Origin: Prostheceraeus crozeri
Lineage: Eukaryota; Platyhelminthes; Polycladida; Euryleptidae
DNA length: 64,000 bases
Assembly: GCA_907163375.1 (NCBI GenBank)
Contig: CAJQUW010003017.1
Coordinates: forward strand, 124,001-188,000
Reading direction: 5' to 3'
Position 1 is the first letter of the stretch, and every line of letters starts with the position of its first letter. The notes under the pieces were generated by a model. It saw only the letters and a list, made by a program, of their open reading frames with translations. It was not told where the DNA came from and ran no database searches. This document shows positions 33,149 through 44,200 of this stretch, in pieces. The translations under genes were made by a program, and so were the position numbers.

Positions 33149-35417
33149 TATAAGTGGCAGTGGTGACCTCTTCCGGAAGATGTTTCCTGACTCTGAGATT
33201 GCGCGGGGTTTTCAAATGGAACGGGACAAGTCTCAATACATTGCTGCTTATGGACTAGGACAATACTACAAGGAGGAAATCTATCGCTTGAGCAGGAATG
33301 CCAAAGACTGATGAGGCTTTAAACAGCGTTCTGCAAAAAGGACAATTAGATGTTTACATCCAATTCTTCTGTGATACGCAGAAGCAAGTTGTAGCTGTAT
33401 ACTTGACATCTGTGTTCTTAACGAAAGCCAGAGCAAGTGATATTTTCCAGGCATTATCACGAGTCATTGATGACCTCATGAAACCAAAGCTACTCTAAAT
33501 TCAAATGGACGGTCCAAATGTAAATTTCGCATTTCTCCGGTCCTTTGAGCAATCCTTACGGGAAAAGCAATTGTTGGACTTAGGGTCTTGTGGTCTCCAT
33601 ACACTAAACGGTGCACTTCAGTTTGGTTTTGATTCCAGTGACTCTCCTGATTGGGACATTTCCCAGTTCCTCAAAAGCATTTACTACCTCTTCCACGAAT
33701 CACCTGCGCGGCGCGGTGAGTATCTAGCCGTTGTTGGGGAGAAAAAATTCCCAATGAAATTCTGCCCAACAAGATGGACCGAGAATGTCAAAGTGGTTGA
33801 TCGAGCCCTTGAACTACTGGATTCATTGAAGAAGTACGTAGATGCTGTCGAGTCCAAACACTTCGTAGAAATTGATGGCACTCCATCAAAATTGACTGTG
33901 CCCAAAAACAATTCTTTCAAGATTGTCCAAAAAGCCGTACAAGATCCCCTACTCGAAGCACGTCTTTGGTTCTTTCTTTCCTGCTCTTCGGAAGTTTTGG
34001 ACTTTCTAACGAAATTCCAGTGTGATCAACCAGTGTCCATATTTTTGTATGGAGAACTGCAATCCATTTTCAAGAACTTTCTGCGCCGAATTGTCAAGCG
34101 TGAAGTGGCTGAATCATGGTCATCGACAAACGGACTCAAATGCTTGGACGATGAGAACCTGCTCCCCATTCGAGAAGTCGACATAGGTTTAGCAGCCACA
34201 CGATCACTTCGCAAACATCGAAGTATCAAGGAAAAGTTCAATGTGGAATTCCGAATGGATGCTAGGACCATCCTGGTGTTGATAGTCAAGAAGATCTGGG
34301 AACGCTCGCCTTTGTCAAAGCCACTAACAAAGAGTTTGTCTGGGTTCAATCCAGAGTGCTTCCTTACCAACCAAAACCGCAGCGAAGTAAGGGTAAGGAG
34401 AGTGATGGAGATGCTTGTTGATGGCGATCATATCGGTCTCGTGGAGGCGGAAGACTGCCTTCGGCAGTGGAAAAAATTTGTCTGCGATGAGGCAGTCATT
34501 TCGGAAGCAAGATCTTTTAAGCCTTTCTGTGATCGCATCGATGATTTCTACTATCACCTTATGGCAGACTCACAAGCATACTCCAGCATCTTCAAGATCA
34601 TGAAAAAAATATTGATTTTGTCGCATGGGAATGCTCTCGTCGAACGTGGAGTGAGTGCAAATAAGCACCTTCTTGAAGAAACTGTTGTTTTGCTGCGTCA
34701 TGCATATGATGGTATCAAGCGTGCGACCTAACCATATGGTGATCAACCAACAAATTATGAACGCTTGCCGGGTCGCCAGAAGCCGGTGTCTTCAAGCGAG
34801 AGAAGCTCGAAAAGCGTTAGACGACTCGAAGAAAAAACAGCATGAGGAAAGAATGCAAGGATTGAAGGAGATACGGGAGCTGCAGGCCGTCAAGAGAAAG
34901 CTCCAAGACGATTCAGAAGCTGTGGAGGACAGACTAAGAGAACTGAACAAAAAGTGTCGACTCTAGACTATCGGAGATATAGTTTGTTTTCTTTTATCAT
35001 CATCAATCTTTTATTATAGTGAATGTCATGTACCGTTTCGTTCTTCAATTCAGGTTCACACATTTAGTAGGCCAAATCAGAAAGTAGACCTAAAACTCTG
35101 CAATATGTACATGTTGCGTCAAAACAGTAGTTACAATGTACTTATAAAATTTCTGAAAATGTACTTATTTCCCGAGATTCAAAAGTAGTCGCCACCCTGT
35201 CACAACTATTGTCAGGCAGATACGTCACTTTCATACCAAACCGGAACCTACACAGGGATGCGCCTGATTTATCCGGAGCGCATTTTATTAGAAATTCTGT
35301 AAGTTGATTAAACGTTTGTCGTGCAGGCGTCAACATCAAATCTGGCACGCCTGCCTGTTGTGGAGGTTTACCAATCCACTACACTCGCGGGTTCGCAATG
35401 CTGCGTTCCATTTACAT

Positions 35418-36684
35418 CAGTGTTGCCACAGCGACGGAATTGGCGGAAATCTTGAGGTGGTGGCGGAATTCTTGAAATTTGAGAATTCCGCCGGCCCTAT
35501 TTTTTTATCATTCGGCGCAAGCTTAATTATCCTACAGGTAGCAAATGCAGATGCGGATTTTCAGCTTCTTGTCCGTGTCAACTTGCATGATGTTCTTACA
35601 GTATTGGAACGTTTCAATCTCAGATACTCAGTTCACACCTCGTCATGATTCAGCGATTTAACCATCAGATTTTCAATCTCTGAAATTACTTCTAAAATCA
35701 AAACTTCTGAATGTGGTATAGACTGCGTCATATGTGTTAACGAATCAAAGCCTGAGAGATCCTCGAAAAAGTCAAAGCAATGGCATCACGTTTATTGGTG
35801 ACTTCATCGGTCAGTTTGTGTTTGGATTCCTGTTACCAGTGATTTTTCTTGTTGTTTTATTGACTTACTATCTCCTCTGGGATTCACTATGTCGTTATCC
35901 GATCGTCTGCGCTTGTGCAGAACGGTCAGATCATCCAGCGCTCGTGTGAAATCTCTTCAACGACGTTGCTTCAAGCTTGTGTCTCAACGAACATCCAGCT
36001 TGTCTGATCTTCTACTGGAAACTTCTTCCTTCGACCATCATCATCACTCAGTCTGAGTATTAACGTAATTCTTTTTTTTGTTTTAAGCTTTATATTCGTT
36101 TTTAAGCAGCATGTTGCGATTGCAATATTTGATCCTTTTGTTAAGATAGATATTATATTTTATTACATGTTTTTTCTTATTGACATGTACCGTGCACGTA
36201 GGGTGCTACCAAAGAGAACCGAAAATTATATAAGTCATTAAAATGATAAAACCTCTGTTCGAGATGTTGTCTAGCCTCTCTTATTAATGGAATGGTCCCA
36301 TCAGTAGGCCTACGTAACTCAGCATCTGTTTTGTGCTATTTTTTCAAATTGAATTACTTGATCAGTGAATGGGTAGAGTTGCAATTGAAGCATATGTGAT
36401 GCGCATTAAACTCACTGCTTTGGAATCCATTTTTGAATTAATGATGATAAGGTACCTATGATGGGAGGGCATGGCAAACAAAAGAAAAATAAGGTTACTC
36501 AATTTAGTATGCATCATTATTTACATAGGCTAAATTGCGTGATGTACGTGCGTGTGACTGTAAATCGATCCCCAAAATTGCTTTATCTATCTTTAATAAA
36601 GCGATTCATACATAGGTCCAGGAATCGGCACATCCTAGACCGTCGCGGCGGAATTCTTTCCAGTTGGCCGCTGTGGCAACACTG
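35418..36684. mobile_element. Non-autonomous hAT element with 8-bp target duplication
   Basis: The 16-bp terminal inverted repeats are CAGTGTTGCCACAGCG at 35418 and CGCTGTGGCAACACTG at 36684. ATTTACAT is duplicated exactly at 35410-35417 and 36685-36692. Internal GCGGAATTC words near both ends add subterminal symmetry. The 1267-bp element has no transposase ORF. Confidence 0.92.
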
Positions 36685-36732
36685 ATTTACATACTGGAAG
36701 TGCTCTGGAGGCTCACTAATCTGCTACATTTT

Positions 36733-37125
36733 TTATGGAATAGCTGGGACATGAGTGTATGTTGTCGAACATTTTATTGAATCACCAATTCTAAGGATTT
36801 CTTCTCTTCCCTGTTTCTTCTGCATTTCAGATCGGTGATCATGGGGAAGCTGATCTGGTATCTTTTTTGATAAGCATATAAAATGGTCATCTGCAAATTT
36901 ATCACTTGATACCGAGTAAAAACTCAGATCGCATTCTTCAGTAAGAGGCAATCGATTTCCTGGTTGATTTTTTGTATCAGAAACATGCGTTTTAAATGTT
37001 GCTGTGAACTTTCCTGCCATTCGAATACCACTTCTAGTCTCTCCCTTGGACTGAGTTTCGCGACCATGGAATACCAGTTCTAGTCTCTCCCTTGGACTGA
37101 GTTTCGCAACCATTTTCACCACCAA
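36733..37125 (-). CDS. Unrecognised ORF, 130 codons
   Basis: An open frame from ATG at 37125 to the stop at 36733. I do not recognise the product: it is basic and polar, without membrane segment or clear domain. Its start contains two copies of a ~40-bp repeat (37025-37060 and 37076-37113) that both encode KLSPRERLEL-like or related residues. It may be a chance ORF. Confidence 0.2.
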   Translation of the reverse strand: MVVKMVAKLSPRERLELVFHGRETQSKGETRSGIRMAGKFTATFKTHVSDTKNQPGNRLPLTEECDLSFYSVSSDKFADDHFICLSKKIPDQLPHDHRSEMQKKQGREEILRIGDSIKCSTTYTHVPAIP

Positions 37126-38069
37126 CCTATAATACGCCTATGTATGCGTATATTTTCACGCAGTTAGAAGTAAACATAATTATGATTTTAAAAACCATGA
37201 TGCAGTAACTAAATAAATATTGTTGGGAGGTTGAAAAAAATTCAGACACTGACATGAACACGGGCATCATCTGAGGCATCAAAAAAGAAAATGAAAATGG
37301 TAATCCGCGGGCTGTAATTTTTATGGATTCTGGTGCCCATTCATATAATTATTCAAAGAAAACACGAATGATGCTACTTCACATGCTAGGAATCCGCAGA
37401 TCATTTTATAGTCAACCAACTGAAAGTCGCAGGTCCTTCATGTTTCAAGCCATTGCTTAGTGCGAACTGTCACAGAATACATCAACCGCGATAATTTTGA
37501 CAGAGCAACTTCCTATATTTGCTTTCGTCCGCAGATACTCAATTTTGCACGGATTTCAATAAAATTAGCATCAAAATGATCAGGAGACACAGCTCATTGA
37601 AGCAAGCTGGTTTTCACATGGGTTTGAACATGCAACCTTTTTTCGATCCTATATAGCCCACCTCTACCGCAAACAGGTCTGCTTGCTCGAAAATGACTTT
37701 TGAACACATGTTTCGGATTAGGAGTAGGATATTTGATAGCAATAGCCTAGAGCGTGAATATTTCGTCATACGATGAATTCAATTTTATCGTGTCAAAATA
37801 TTGCGACATCGCCACACATAGTTATGACATTTATCCCAGTTAGGCACATGAAAATTGTCTCCCCTGTCAAATGAAATATCAATTGAAAGCAACACTACAG
37901 GTATCAATTGCGATCTATTCATAATTTGAAAATAAGATTGATGACTCCAGACAAAATGATGCCACTTTTCTCGAATTGGTCTTCGAGAAAAGTGGCCTTA
38001 TTATTTTGTACCAATTCCTCGTCCTGGTGGATGCCTTTCCTGCTTGTCCCAAAATCTCTCATCATGCCA
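37126..38069. other. Intergenic, nothing recognised
   Basis: AT-rich sequence between the unrecognised ORF and the copia-like remnant. No matching 3' LTR for the copia-like element was found here. Confidence 0.45.
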
Positions 38070-39042
38070 CTAATCGTCTTTATTTTGCTTGTATTCTATC
38101 TTGTGATTCTTGAAGATACTAGAATGACCAACTTCCCTGATGGAAAGATGTGGTGTAGAAATTACAACATTTGATGGTGTTGCACTAACCGTTTCCTGAA
38201 CACTGTTAGAGGCACTTGATACGGGTTCGGACATCGATCTTTCATCACTTGCGCCAACATTTGTTGCAGTATTTTCACTTTGGCGGCTTGTTGCCGCAGT
38301 TGCTCGATCTTCGGAACGGGTGGTGCCAATGTTTTCTTTTGAAATTCTGGCGAAAGAAACGCGAACATAAATACTTTCATGTCGTACAAATACAACGCTT
38401 CCATCCTGAAACAGGGCCTTGCCATTTGTTGCACTTTTCCCTTTTATAATAGATAATATCACCATGACTGAAATTCTCTCCACTCGCTCGGATTCGATGA
38501 CGGAGCGCTCGACGAATTCGTTCATCTGCTTCACATTGTATGAAAGCAAGACGGGCTGAATGCAATGCATTTTCCTTTTCCAATATTTCAGAGGTATTGG
38601 TACCCTGTAATTCCGGCAGTTTCTCCGAAAAGATGTTCGTTAGGTTGGGGTCTTTACCTAAAACAACCTGATAGCTGCTATAGCCATTTACCATTTTCAT
38701 CGAGTTCTTCGCTGCATTCGCCCAAGCTAGCAAAACATCTTGGCATCTCGGATTCTCATCAATCAATATTTCCAACATTCGATCAGTTGCAGCATGATTG
38801 CGCTCACACAAACCATTGCTCCATGGGCTCTCTGAACCGGTTGAAGAAATACGAACATTCAGCAAACTTTCCATTTCCCGTATCAGTTCATTTTTGAAAT
38901 CACCGCCATTATCAACAAGAATGCCTTCCATAACGCCCCAACCACCACCAATCCAATACAATATAATAGCATTTGCTATTTCATTCGGCTGTTTCGATGC
39001 AACGAACACTGATATACTCAATCTCGAAAACATGTCAATCAT
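38070..39042 (-). pseudogene. Retroelement integrase, frameshifted
   Basis: This is the integrase that would insert the cDNA. It shows the core Asp in MIDMFSRLSISVF, the second Asp in ILVDNGGDFKN, and the Glu in PWSNGLCERNHA. Later come ADERIRRALRHR and GDIIYYKRE, an SH3-like C-terminal domain. Near 38420 the frame shifts by one into DGSVVFVRHESIYVRVS, followed by a Ser/Thr-rich linker (about residues 75-140 of that frame). The DDE residues are kept in the larger ORF. The zinc-binding N-domain lies before 39042 in other frames. Confidence 0.8.
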
Positions 39043-39260
39043 ATGTGTAAAACGTATCTCCGGTTATTCCAGACCTTGATAACTGCGTTCGTACATACGC
39101 CAGCATTCTCCAGCAAAGACTTGAGTCTCGAAAAAGTCGGGTGAGCAAATTGGTGAAATTTTGTAAGCGCATCCTTTCAGCATCATTCATCTCTCGAATA
39201 GTCGCATAATGGACGGATTCCGTGACATAATCTGGTAACGATATACAATAATGTCCACAG

Positions 39261-39539
39261 CTAGCCCAAAATTTCGTCGCTGTCGTTTTCCGTGTCCACT
39301 TTAACTTTTGCTGGCTTCAATGCCTTCAGACTCAGCAACAGAGGTATGTTTGATTTCACAGCGTCAGTAGTAATTGCCACATCTTTATTCGCGATACGAC
39401 ATGGTAAAGTGCATGACTGGATTGACTTAAGCCTCTCATCTCCTCCAAATTTGAATGTTTTGTAACCATCGCGTACAACCACTTCGCTTGTCATCTTCGG
39501 AGAGAGAATCAAAGTAAACGTCGAACCAACTTTTCTCAC
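39261..39539 (-). pseudogene. Copia-like protease region
   Basis: One frame contains GYKTFKFGGDERLKSI, SCTLPCRIANKDVAITTDAV, IPLLLSLKALKPAKV and DTENDSDEILG. This is the second half of a retropepsin-like domain seen in retroelements of many invertebrates. The catalytic DSG part upstream is lost or frameshifted. Confidence 0.65.
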
Positions 39540-39689
39540 ATGCCGTGGACATGCAAGCGGTGTCGAGGACCGCGCAATTCAGTGCTTCTTTGCCTAATTT
39601 CCTTCGAGCTGATTCGTCATTACCGGTAAATAGAACAACTTGTTCCGCTGAGTCCTCTCTACAGTGTTTCTTTCAGTTCATTATTTTCA

Positions 39690-40390
39690 TATGCGTACGG
39701 ATAGTTCGCAACCAGATGGCGAACAGCTTCTTCCTGATTCATGATTTCCGCGACGGAAACCTCGACTATCTCTCTGATGATGTTGGACAATATTGCATGA
39801 TTCACTGAATGACTGAAAAACAGCTTCTGTCTTGATAGATTGTGATGATGCTACCAAGTCGCCTTTGAACTTTTTCAATGAGCGTTAAGCCTGCTCGAAC
39901 AATGATCCTCTGCCATTGAAATTGATTCCAGATATTGCAAGCAGCTTTTTTTCCCATGTGAGTTCCGCATTTCCCAACAGTTCGAAGCACAGTATCTTCT
40001 GCGGTAACGGTATCTTTTTCTTCAAAATGCTATCATATTTCTGCTCGAATTCCACAATGCAGTCACCAGTTTTCTGTCAATCTTTGCGTTTGCAAAGCTT
40101 GAAATATTCATATTTGTCTAAACAATCTTGAACATTGTCTTTTCCCAATTTCAACTCCATGAACAATAGTAGGGTCTCCGATCCGTCCATCTTTGCCAAA
40201 TCGTCTTTAATCCATTTCTTCCATTATCTGCTGTCTGATTACCTCGCTCTCTGGGATTGACAATGCAACGGCAATTCCACGCTTCTCTTTGGGCACATAT
40301 GTAACTGCATTCCATAGCTCTACTTCAGTTCACCAACACTCGAATGATTTTTCGCCACTATGAAAGGCAGGGGGTGACACTTTGAAGGAT
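39690..40390 (-). pseudogene. Copia-like gag remnant
   Basis: Mixed frames give AVALSIPESE, EMD, a FMEL/KLGK helix, EFEQKYDS-like words near 40050, and then VLRTVGKCGTHMGKK. This matches the helical capsid layout expected between primer site and protease. There are several frameshifts, and no zinc knuckle was clear. Confidence 0.5.
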
Positions 40391-40395
40391 ATCAC

Positions 40396-40407
40396 GCTCT
40401 GATACCA
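40396..40407 (-). promoter_or_regulatory. tRNA(iMet) primer-binding site
   Basis: TGGTATCAGAGC lies one base after the LTR end. It is the classical initiator-methionine tRNA complement of Ty1/copia elements, where reverse transcription begins. Confidence 0.85.
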
Positions 40408-40408
40408 C

Positions 40409-40687
40409 TGTTAAAAACGGATTATTATTGAACACATTTGTATTTAACGTAAATTCGCACTCCCTGCACACCGCACACCTGGAAATAAAGGGACAGCGGC
40501 AGTGTACAAAAGCAACGTACTCTGCTGACATTCTAGGATTCATGCATACATGCAGGTCATACAGATGCACTATAATTGACTAACAGTCTGCAGCTTCCTC
40601 TCGATGCCCTCGGTTCCCATCCCACTAAAGTGCTCACGCTGGCCAAGCGCTCCGTCTTTTAGAGACGCTTGGTCGGGTACCCCAACA
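40409..40687 (-). repeat. 5' LTR of copia-like element
   Basis: On the minus strand it starts TGTTGGGGTACCCG and ends GTTTTTAACA, a TGTT...AACA border. It is 279 bp and is directly followed by the primer-binding site. Confidence 0.72.
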
Positions 40688-41182
40688 GCAGCAGATGTTG
40701 TGAAACCGCCTCGTATCACAACTTAACTTGTACCGAAAGATTTAGACGTTTTTAGACAATGTGTTGTTTTTCTGTTGTTTTGAGAGCGACACTCAATGAG
40801 ATCATAATTATCGCTCAGTTTGACATTGATTTCATCGTTGTACTTAAAATCAGATTTCCTGGTGTTTTGACGACGATTTAAGCAAGATAACCAATAATTA
40901 GGAAAATATCACTCAACACAAGGCAACTGGGTTCATCAGCAAAATGACCAGCTATGTTGCGTTTTGGATCTTTTAATATTTTGTGCGCTCAAATTTCAGC
41001 TGGCGAACTCAATACACTGCAGAAAAAAACTTGATCATCATGACGGAAAATTGACAATTGCTCGGCTGTTTGCAAGACGAACTTAACTAGAGCCGATATA
41101 TGCCTCGTCATTAATTTTCACATTTTGCTTGACGTACATGCCAATTTAAAAAAATGTTGTTATGTAATAATTCTTATTTCAG
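40688..41182. other. Non-coding sequence upstream of first visible NDUFS3 exon
   Basis: No exon 1 for NDUFS3 (ATG, presequence, phase-1 donor) could be identified here or elsewhere on the plus strand. It may be short and lie upstream of the retroelement. Confidence 0.4.
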
Positions 41183-41236
41183 TGTCAGTCACCAGTGTCG
41201 CAAATGGCCGTCGGCATGAAACCACAGCTTCGCAAC
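41183..41236 (+). CDS. NDUFS3: NDUFS3 exon, presequence end
   Basis: Fifty-four bases between a TTTCAG acceptor and GTGAGT donor. With two bases of a split codon at the start and one at the end, the frame is open and ends ...TTASQ. The overhanging C joins the next exon as Pro-Thr-Val-Arg, matching the P-TVR segment of the family. This phase match makes the short exon convincing. Confidence 0.82.
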
Positions 41237-44200
41237 GTGAGTACAAAGCCCTGTATACACCATTAAGAGAAATGCCATCAATGTGAAACGAGAGCTATGA
41301 CGCTCCTTCTTAATACATAAATTGAAAGTTGAATACCATGAAGCAGGAACTTACAGAATGCGTAAAGAATTAAGCCATGATTAGAACAATACACAGCTAC
41401 CAGGTGGTAGATGGTGGATAGCCGTTGTTATTGACCATTATATTTTAAGTTTTATGACGTTAAGCGGCAATTGTGAAAATATCTTCGATCCTGTTAAGAA
41501 ATCTGCTTTGGCCAGGCTACCGTTCATAGGTGAAAAGGAGACATCATTTGTTGCGATGTCCGACGACGCAATTGCTCGTATAGACCTTTTCCTTTTATGA
41601 TGACTGGAAGCCATTGTGCTTCCTGCTCCTCTCTCCCATAGCATTATCTATGAATTTGCTTGTATCTGTTGATGTTGGTATCTGTACAGAGAAGGAAGGC
41701 GTCTTGACGATCGCATACGATATCATTTTTCAAATGGCTGTCAAATGCTTTGTTTTGAAATATCCATCGCGTTAAACAATGGCTCCTTCAAGTGCAGTGA
41801 CGCGTCACTTAACAATCTGTAATTGACCAGCCAATGTGGCAGAGTCGTTTTTTAAAGTTGCATTCAAGCATCGCTTTAATCATGATTTTATTTTCTACGC
41901 AATGCTTCAAGGCTCTTGCTGTAAAATATTCAAGTTCTGATTTGTGTTTAAAATGAGCATATCATCGCCCACGTTTTACCTTGATGATACTTCTATTCTT
42001 TGTACATACTCTTCAAGGCAATATCTGCATGAAAATTGTAAATATAAATGGAAAATACACAAACCTTAAGCTTTGTGGCGGTTAATGATTTTTTAAAAGT
42101 AAAAAGCAAATTTCAAAACAAGGGGAGCCAACCCATAAGCCCGCGATACGTAAGGTGTACCCAAAATAAAAGTCAGACACGTTCAATTCGTCCACTTTCT
42201 TTCAACGCCAATTTTTAGTGTGAGACAAACAATCCTACAAGCCCCACATATACACGGAGGCAGAGCAGCAAGCTCATAAACATTACATTGACAAGACTCG
42301 CAATGACAGACTGTCAGACACATGATACTCTACAAACGTTTACCGCTCACTAACAAAAACATGCAACACAACACCCGGGCGAATCTGAGAAGCTTAATAG
42401 ACAATAAATGACAGTACACGAAGCCACATAAGGTATGCCTATATGGCCTCTGATGAAACATTGAAACCCTCGTTCTGTCTGTAGTATGGCTTTAGTAACT
42501 CATAAATCAAGAATTTTAACCGCACCGCGCGTCAATGGTCTTTCGGTGGGCATCAGAGTTAAAGACCGTACAGTCGAGGTACCTAGTTGATACCCAATTT
42601 TACACGCTTTCGACCCGAAGTGTTTGGGTCAATGTTGCGTTTCATTTAATTTCAAGCGGATTTTGCGAGATTTAGTTTTAGAACGCAAAGAGAATTATAA
42701 GATTCACGCATCACTTAATCGACCGGAATTCCAAACGTGGGAACAGAATTCCATCATTGAACATATTTCCCGTTCGACCATGCTTCAGGAGCTGCGTGGG
42801 ATGAAAACTGGCAAGGGATTAATGCCCGACACTATCAAGTACATTCTTATCCTTCCTAAATCGAATCCGACGACCATAAGATGCAAGCTAATTCTGTAAA
42901 CCATTACGCAAAAATTATTGACATTATTCACAGTTAAATGATGCCTTTCCGATAAAAATAGGAAGACAAACTTGGTGTTTCGACCATCTGAAGTGCCCAC
43001 CGTTAGAAATCTGTTTATTCTCGGGTAAGATAGCTCTATTAAGACCATTGTAAAGGAAACTGTCCAAAGACCATTGTGTATGCCTTGAGACTCAATAAAT
43101 AGAACAAGTTGAAATTGTAAAATCCAAACTGATGAAAAAAAGGAGGAAAATTAGTCGAGAAGCCTCGGTCTCACTGAGTCAATCTGTCCATTAAATGATG
43201 GATTTTCAGCTTTCCCAGTGGATGACTGTGATCGTCTGTGTTCCTCAACCCTCCCGAATAATTGTGTCAGTGTGTGACCGGCCTATATAATTTGCATTAC
43301 ACGTCAAGACACTGATTCGAGATGTTGAGGAGTATCGACTATCCTTTGATAAACATTGACAACAGCATCATGGGGATAATAATATCAATCTGTCACAATG
43401 TAATACTTTAAAGCGATGTTGTAGCAACTACGATCTCCTGCTGCACGAATCGTTTTCTGAATAATTTGAATCTGATGCAGCATATTAGAGAGTAGAAAAC
43501 TATGGCCACTTCAGATGGTTGAAATATTAAGCTTCTTATTAGCATCAAAATTACAACAAGAAAACGGCTGAATGAAGCTTATGTGAGAATTGTTTCATTG
43601 ATATGGACACAATTTTTGTTATATTTACTTTTTCTTTCAGCCACTGTTCGCAAACCTTTGGCAGAAGTTCGCGAACATCTCAGTCAATTCGGAAGTTATG
43701 TGGCCAATTGTTTGCCTAAATATGTTCAACAGGCTCAGTTGACAAAAACGGACGAACTTGAATTATTAATTCATCGTGATGGTATTATCCCTGTTTTGTC
43801 ATTTTTGAAGGATCACCATAACGCTCAATTTCTATCATTGGCTGATATTGCTGGCGTTGATGTTCCAGCGAAACCTTACCGTTTTGAAGTAAGTGATATG
43901 TCACTTCGACGATATGTTGATTTTATTGTCGCGCTATACTGCATGTCATTGTCATAGTGTCAGAAATCTGATTTTCGTCGTGCTTTCGTAAATGAAAATT
44001 ATTTGATTGACTATATAACAAAAAACTGTCAGAATAATGTTTTAATAAATACTCAGAAAAATATTTTATCTGTCAAATCCGAAGACTTAGTTTTTTGCAG
44101 CGTTTTGATGAGTGCAGTATCAAAGGACCACCAAATCAAATTTTGATAGATAAAAGTCATCATATACAGGAACTAAAGAACATCTTAAGTCAAAAACACA

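Larger units (their letters stand above)
31818..34966 (+). pseudogene. hAT-like transposase, frameshifted and split by mariner
   Basis: A splice acceptor (CTCTTCAG) precedes the first segment. Order: a BED-like zinc finger (EAICVLCSTSINVANMGSSALMAHSK), a linker rich in Lys/Glu, the start of the catalytic domain (AHRAEILWVARRIMAG), and then the mariner at 32260-33148. After it come LFRKMFPDSEIARGF, YIAAYGLGQYY, the DDE part (MDGPNVNFAFLR, GSCGLHTLNGAL) and KFCPTRWTENV, and the C-terminal ILSHGNALVERGVSANK dimerisation motif. A Lys/Glu-rich coiled-coil tail ends at 34966. Lesions: a one-base shift near 32045, a shift near 33310, a TAA at 33496, and a shift near 34728. Confidence 0.82.
27129..35199 (+). 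mobile_element. hAT-like transposon with 5-bp target duplication
   Basis: The 12-bp ends are CAGGGTGGCGAC at 27129 and GTCGCCACCCTG at 35199. TCACA is duplicated on both sides (27124-27128 and 35200-35204). GTACTTAT words are repeated just inside both ends. A decayed hAT-type transposase runs from about 31818 to 34966. A Tc1-like element (27829-29257) and a mariner (32260-33148) have inserted into it. Most hAT elements make 8-bp duplications, so 5 bp points to a hAT5-like branch. Confidence 0.82.
38070..40687 (-). mobile_element. Copia-like LTR retroelement, 5' part
   Basis: On the minus strand the order is LTR (40687-40409), primer site, gag-like region, protease region and integrase. This puts integrase right after protease, as in Ty1/copia, and not after reverse transcriptase. 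No reverse transcriptase and no 3' LTR are seen before 37.1 kb, so the element is truncated. Confidence 0.7.

Noticed and set aside
43889-43957. Continuation of the NDUFS3 frame past 43888
   Set aside because: A perfect GTAAGT donor follows RFE, and the next exon continues the conserved protein; the extra codons are intron.
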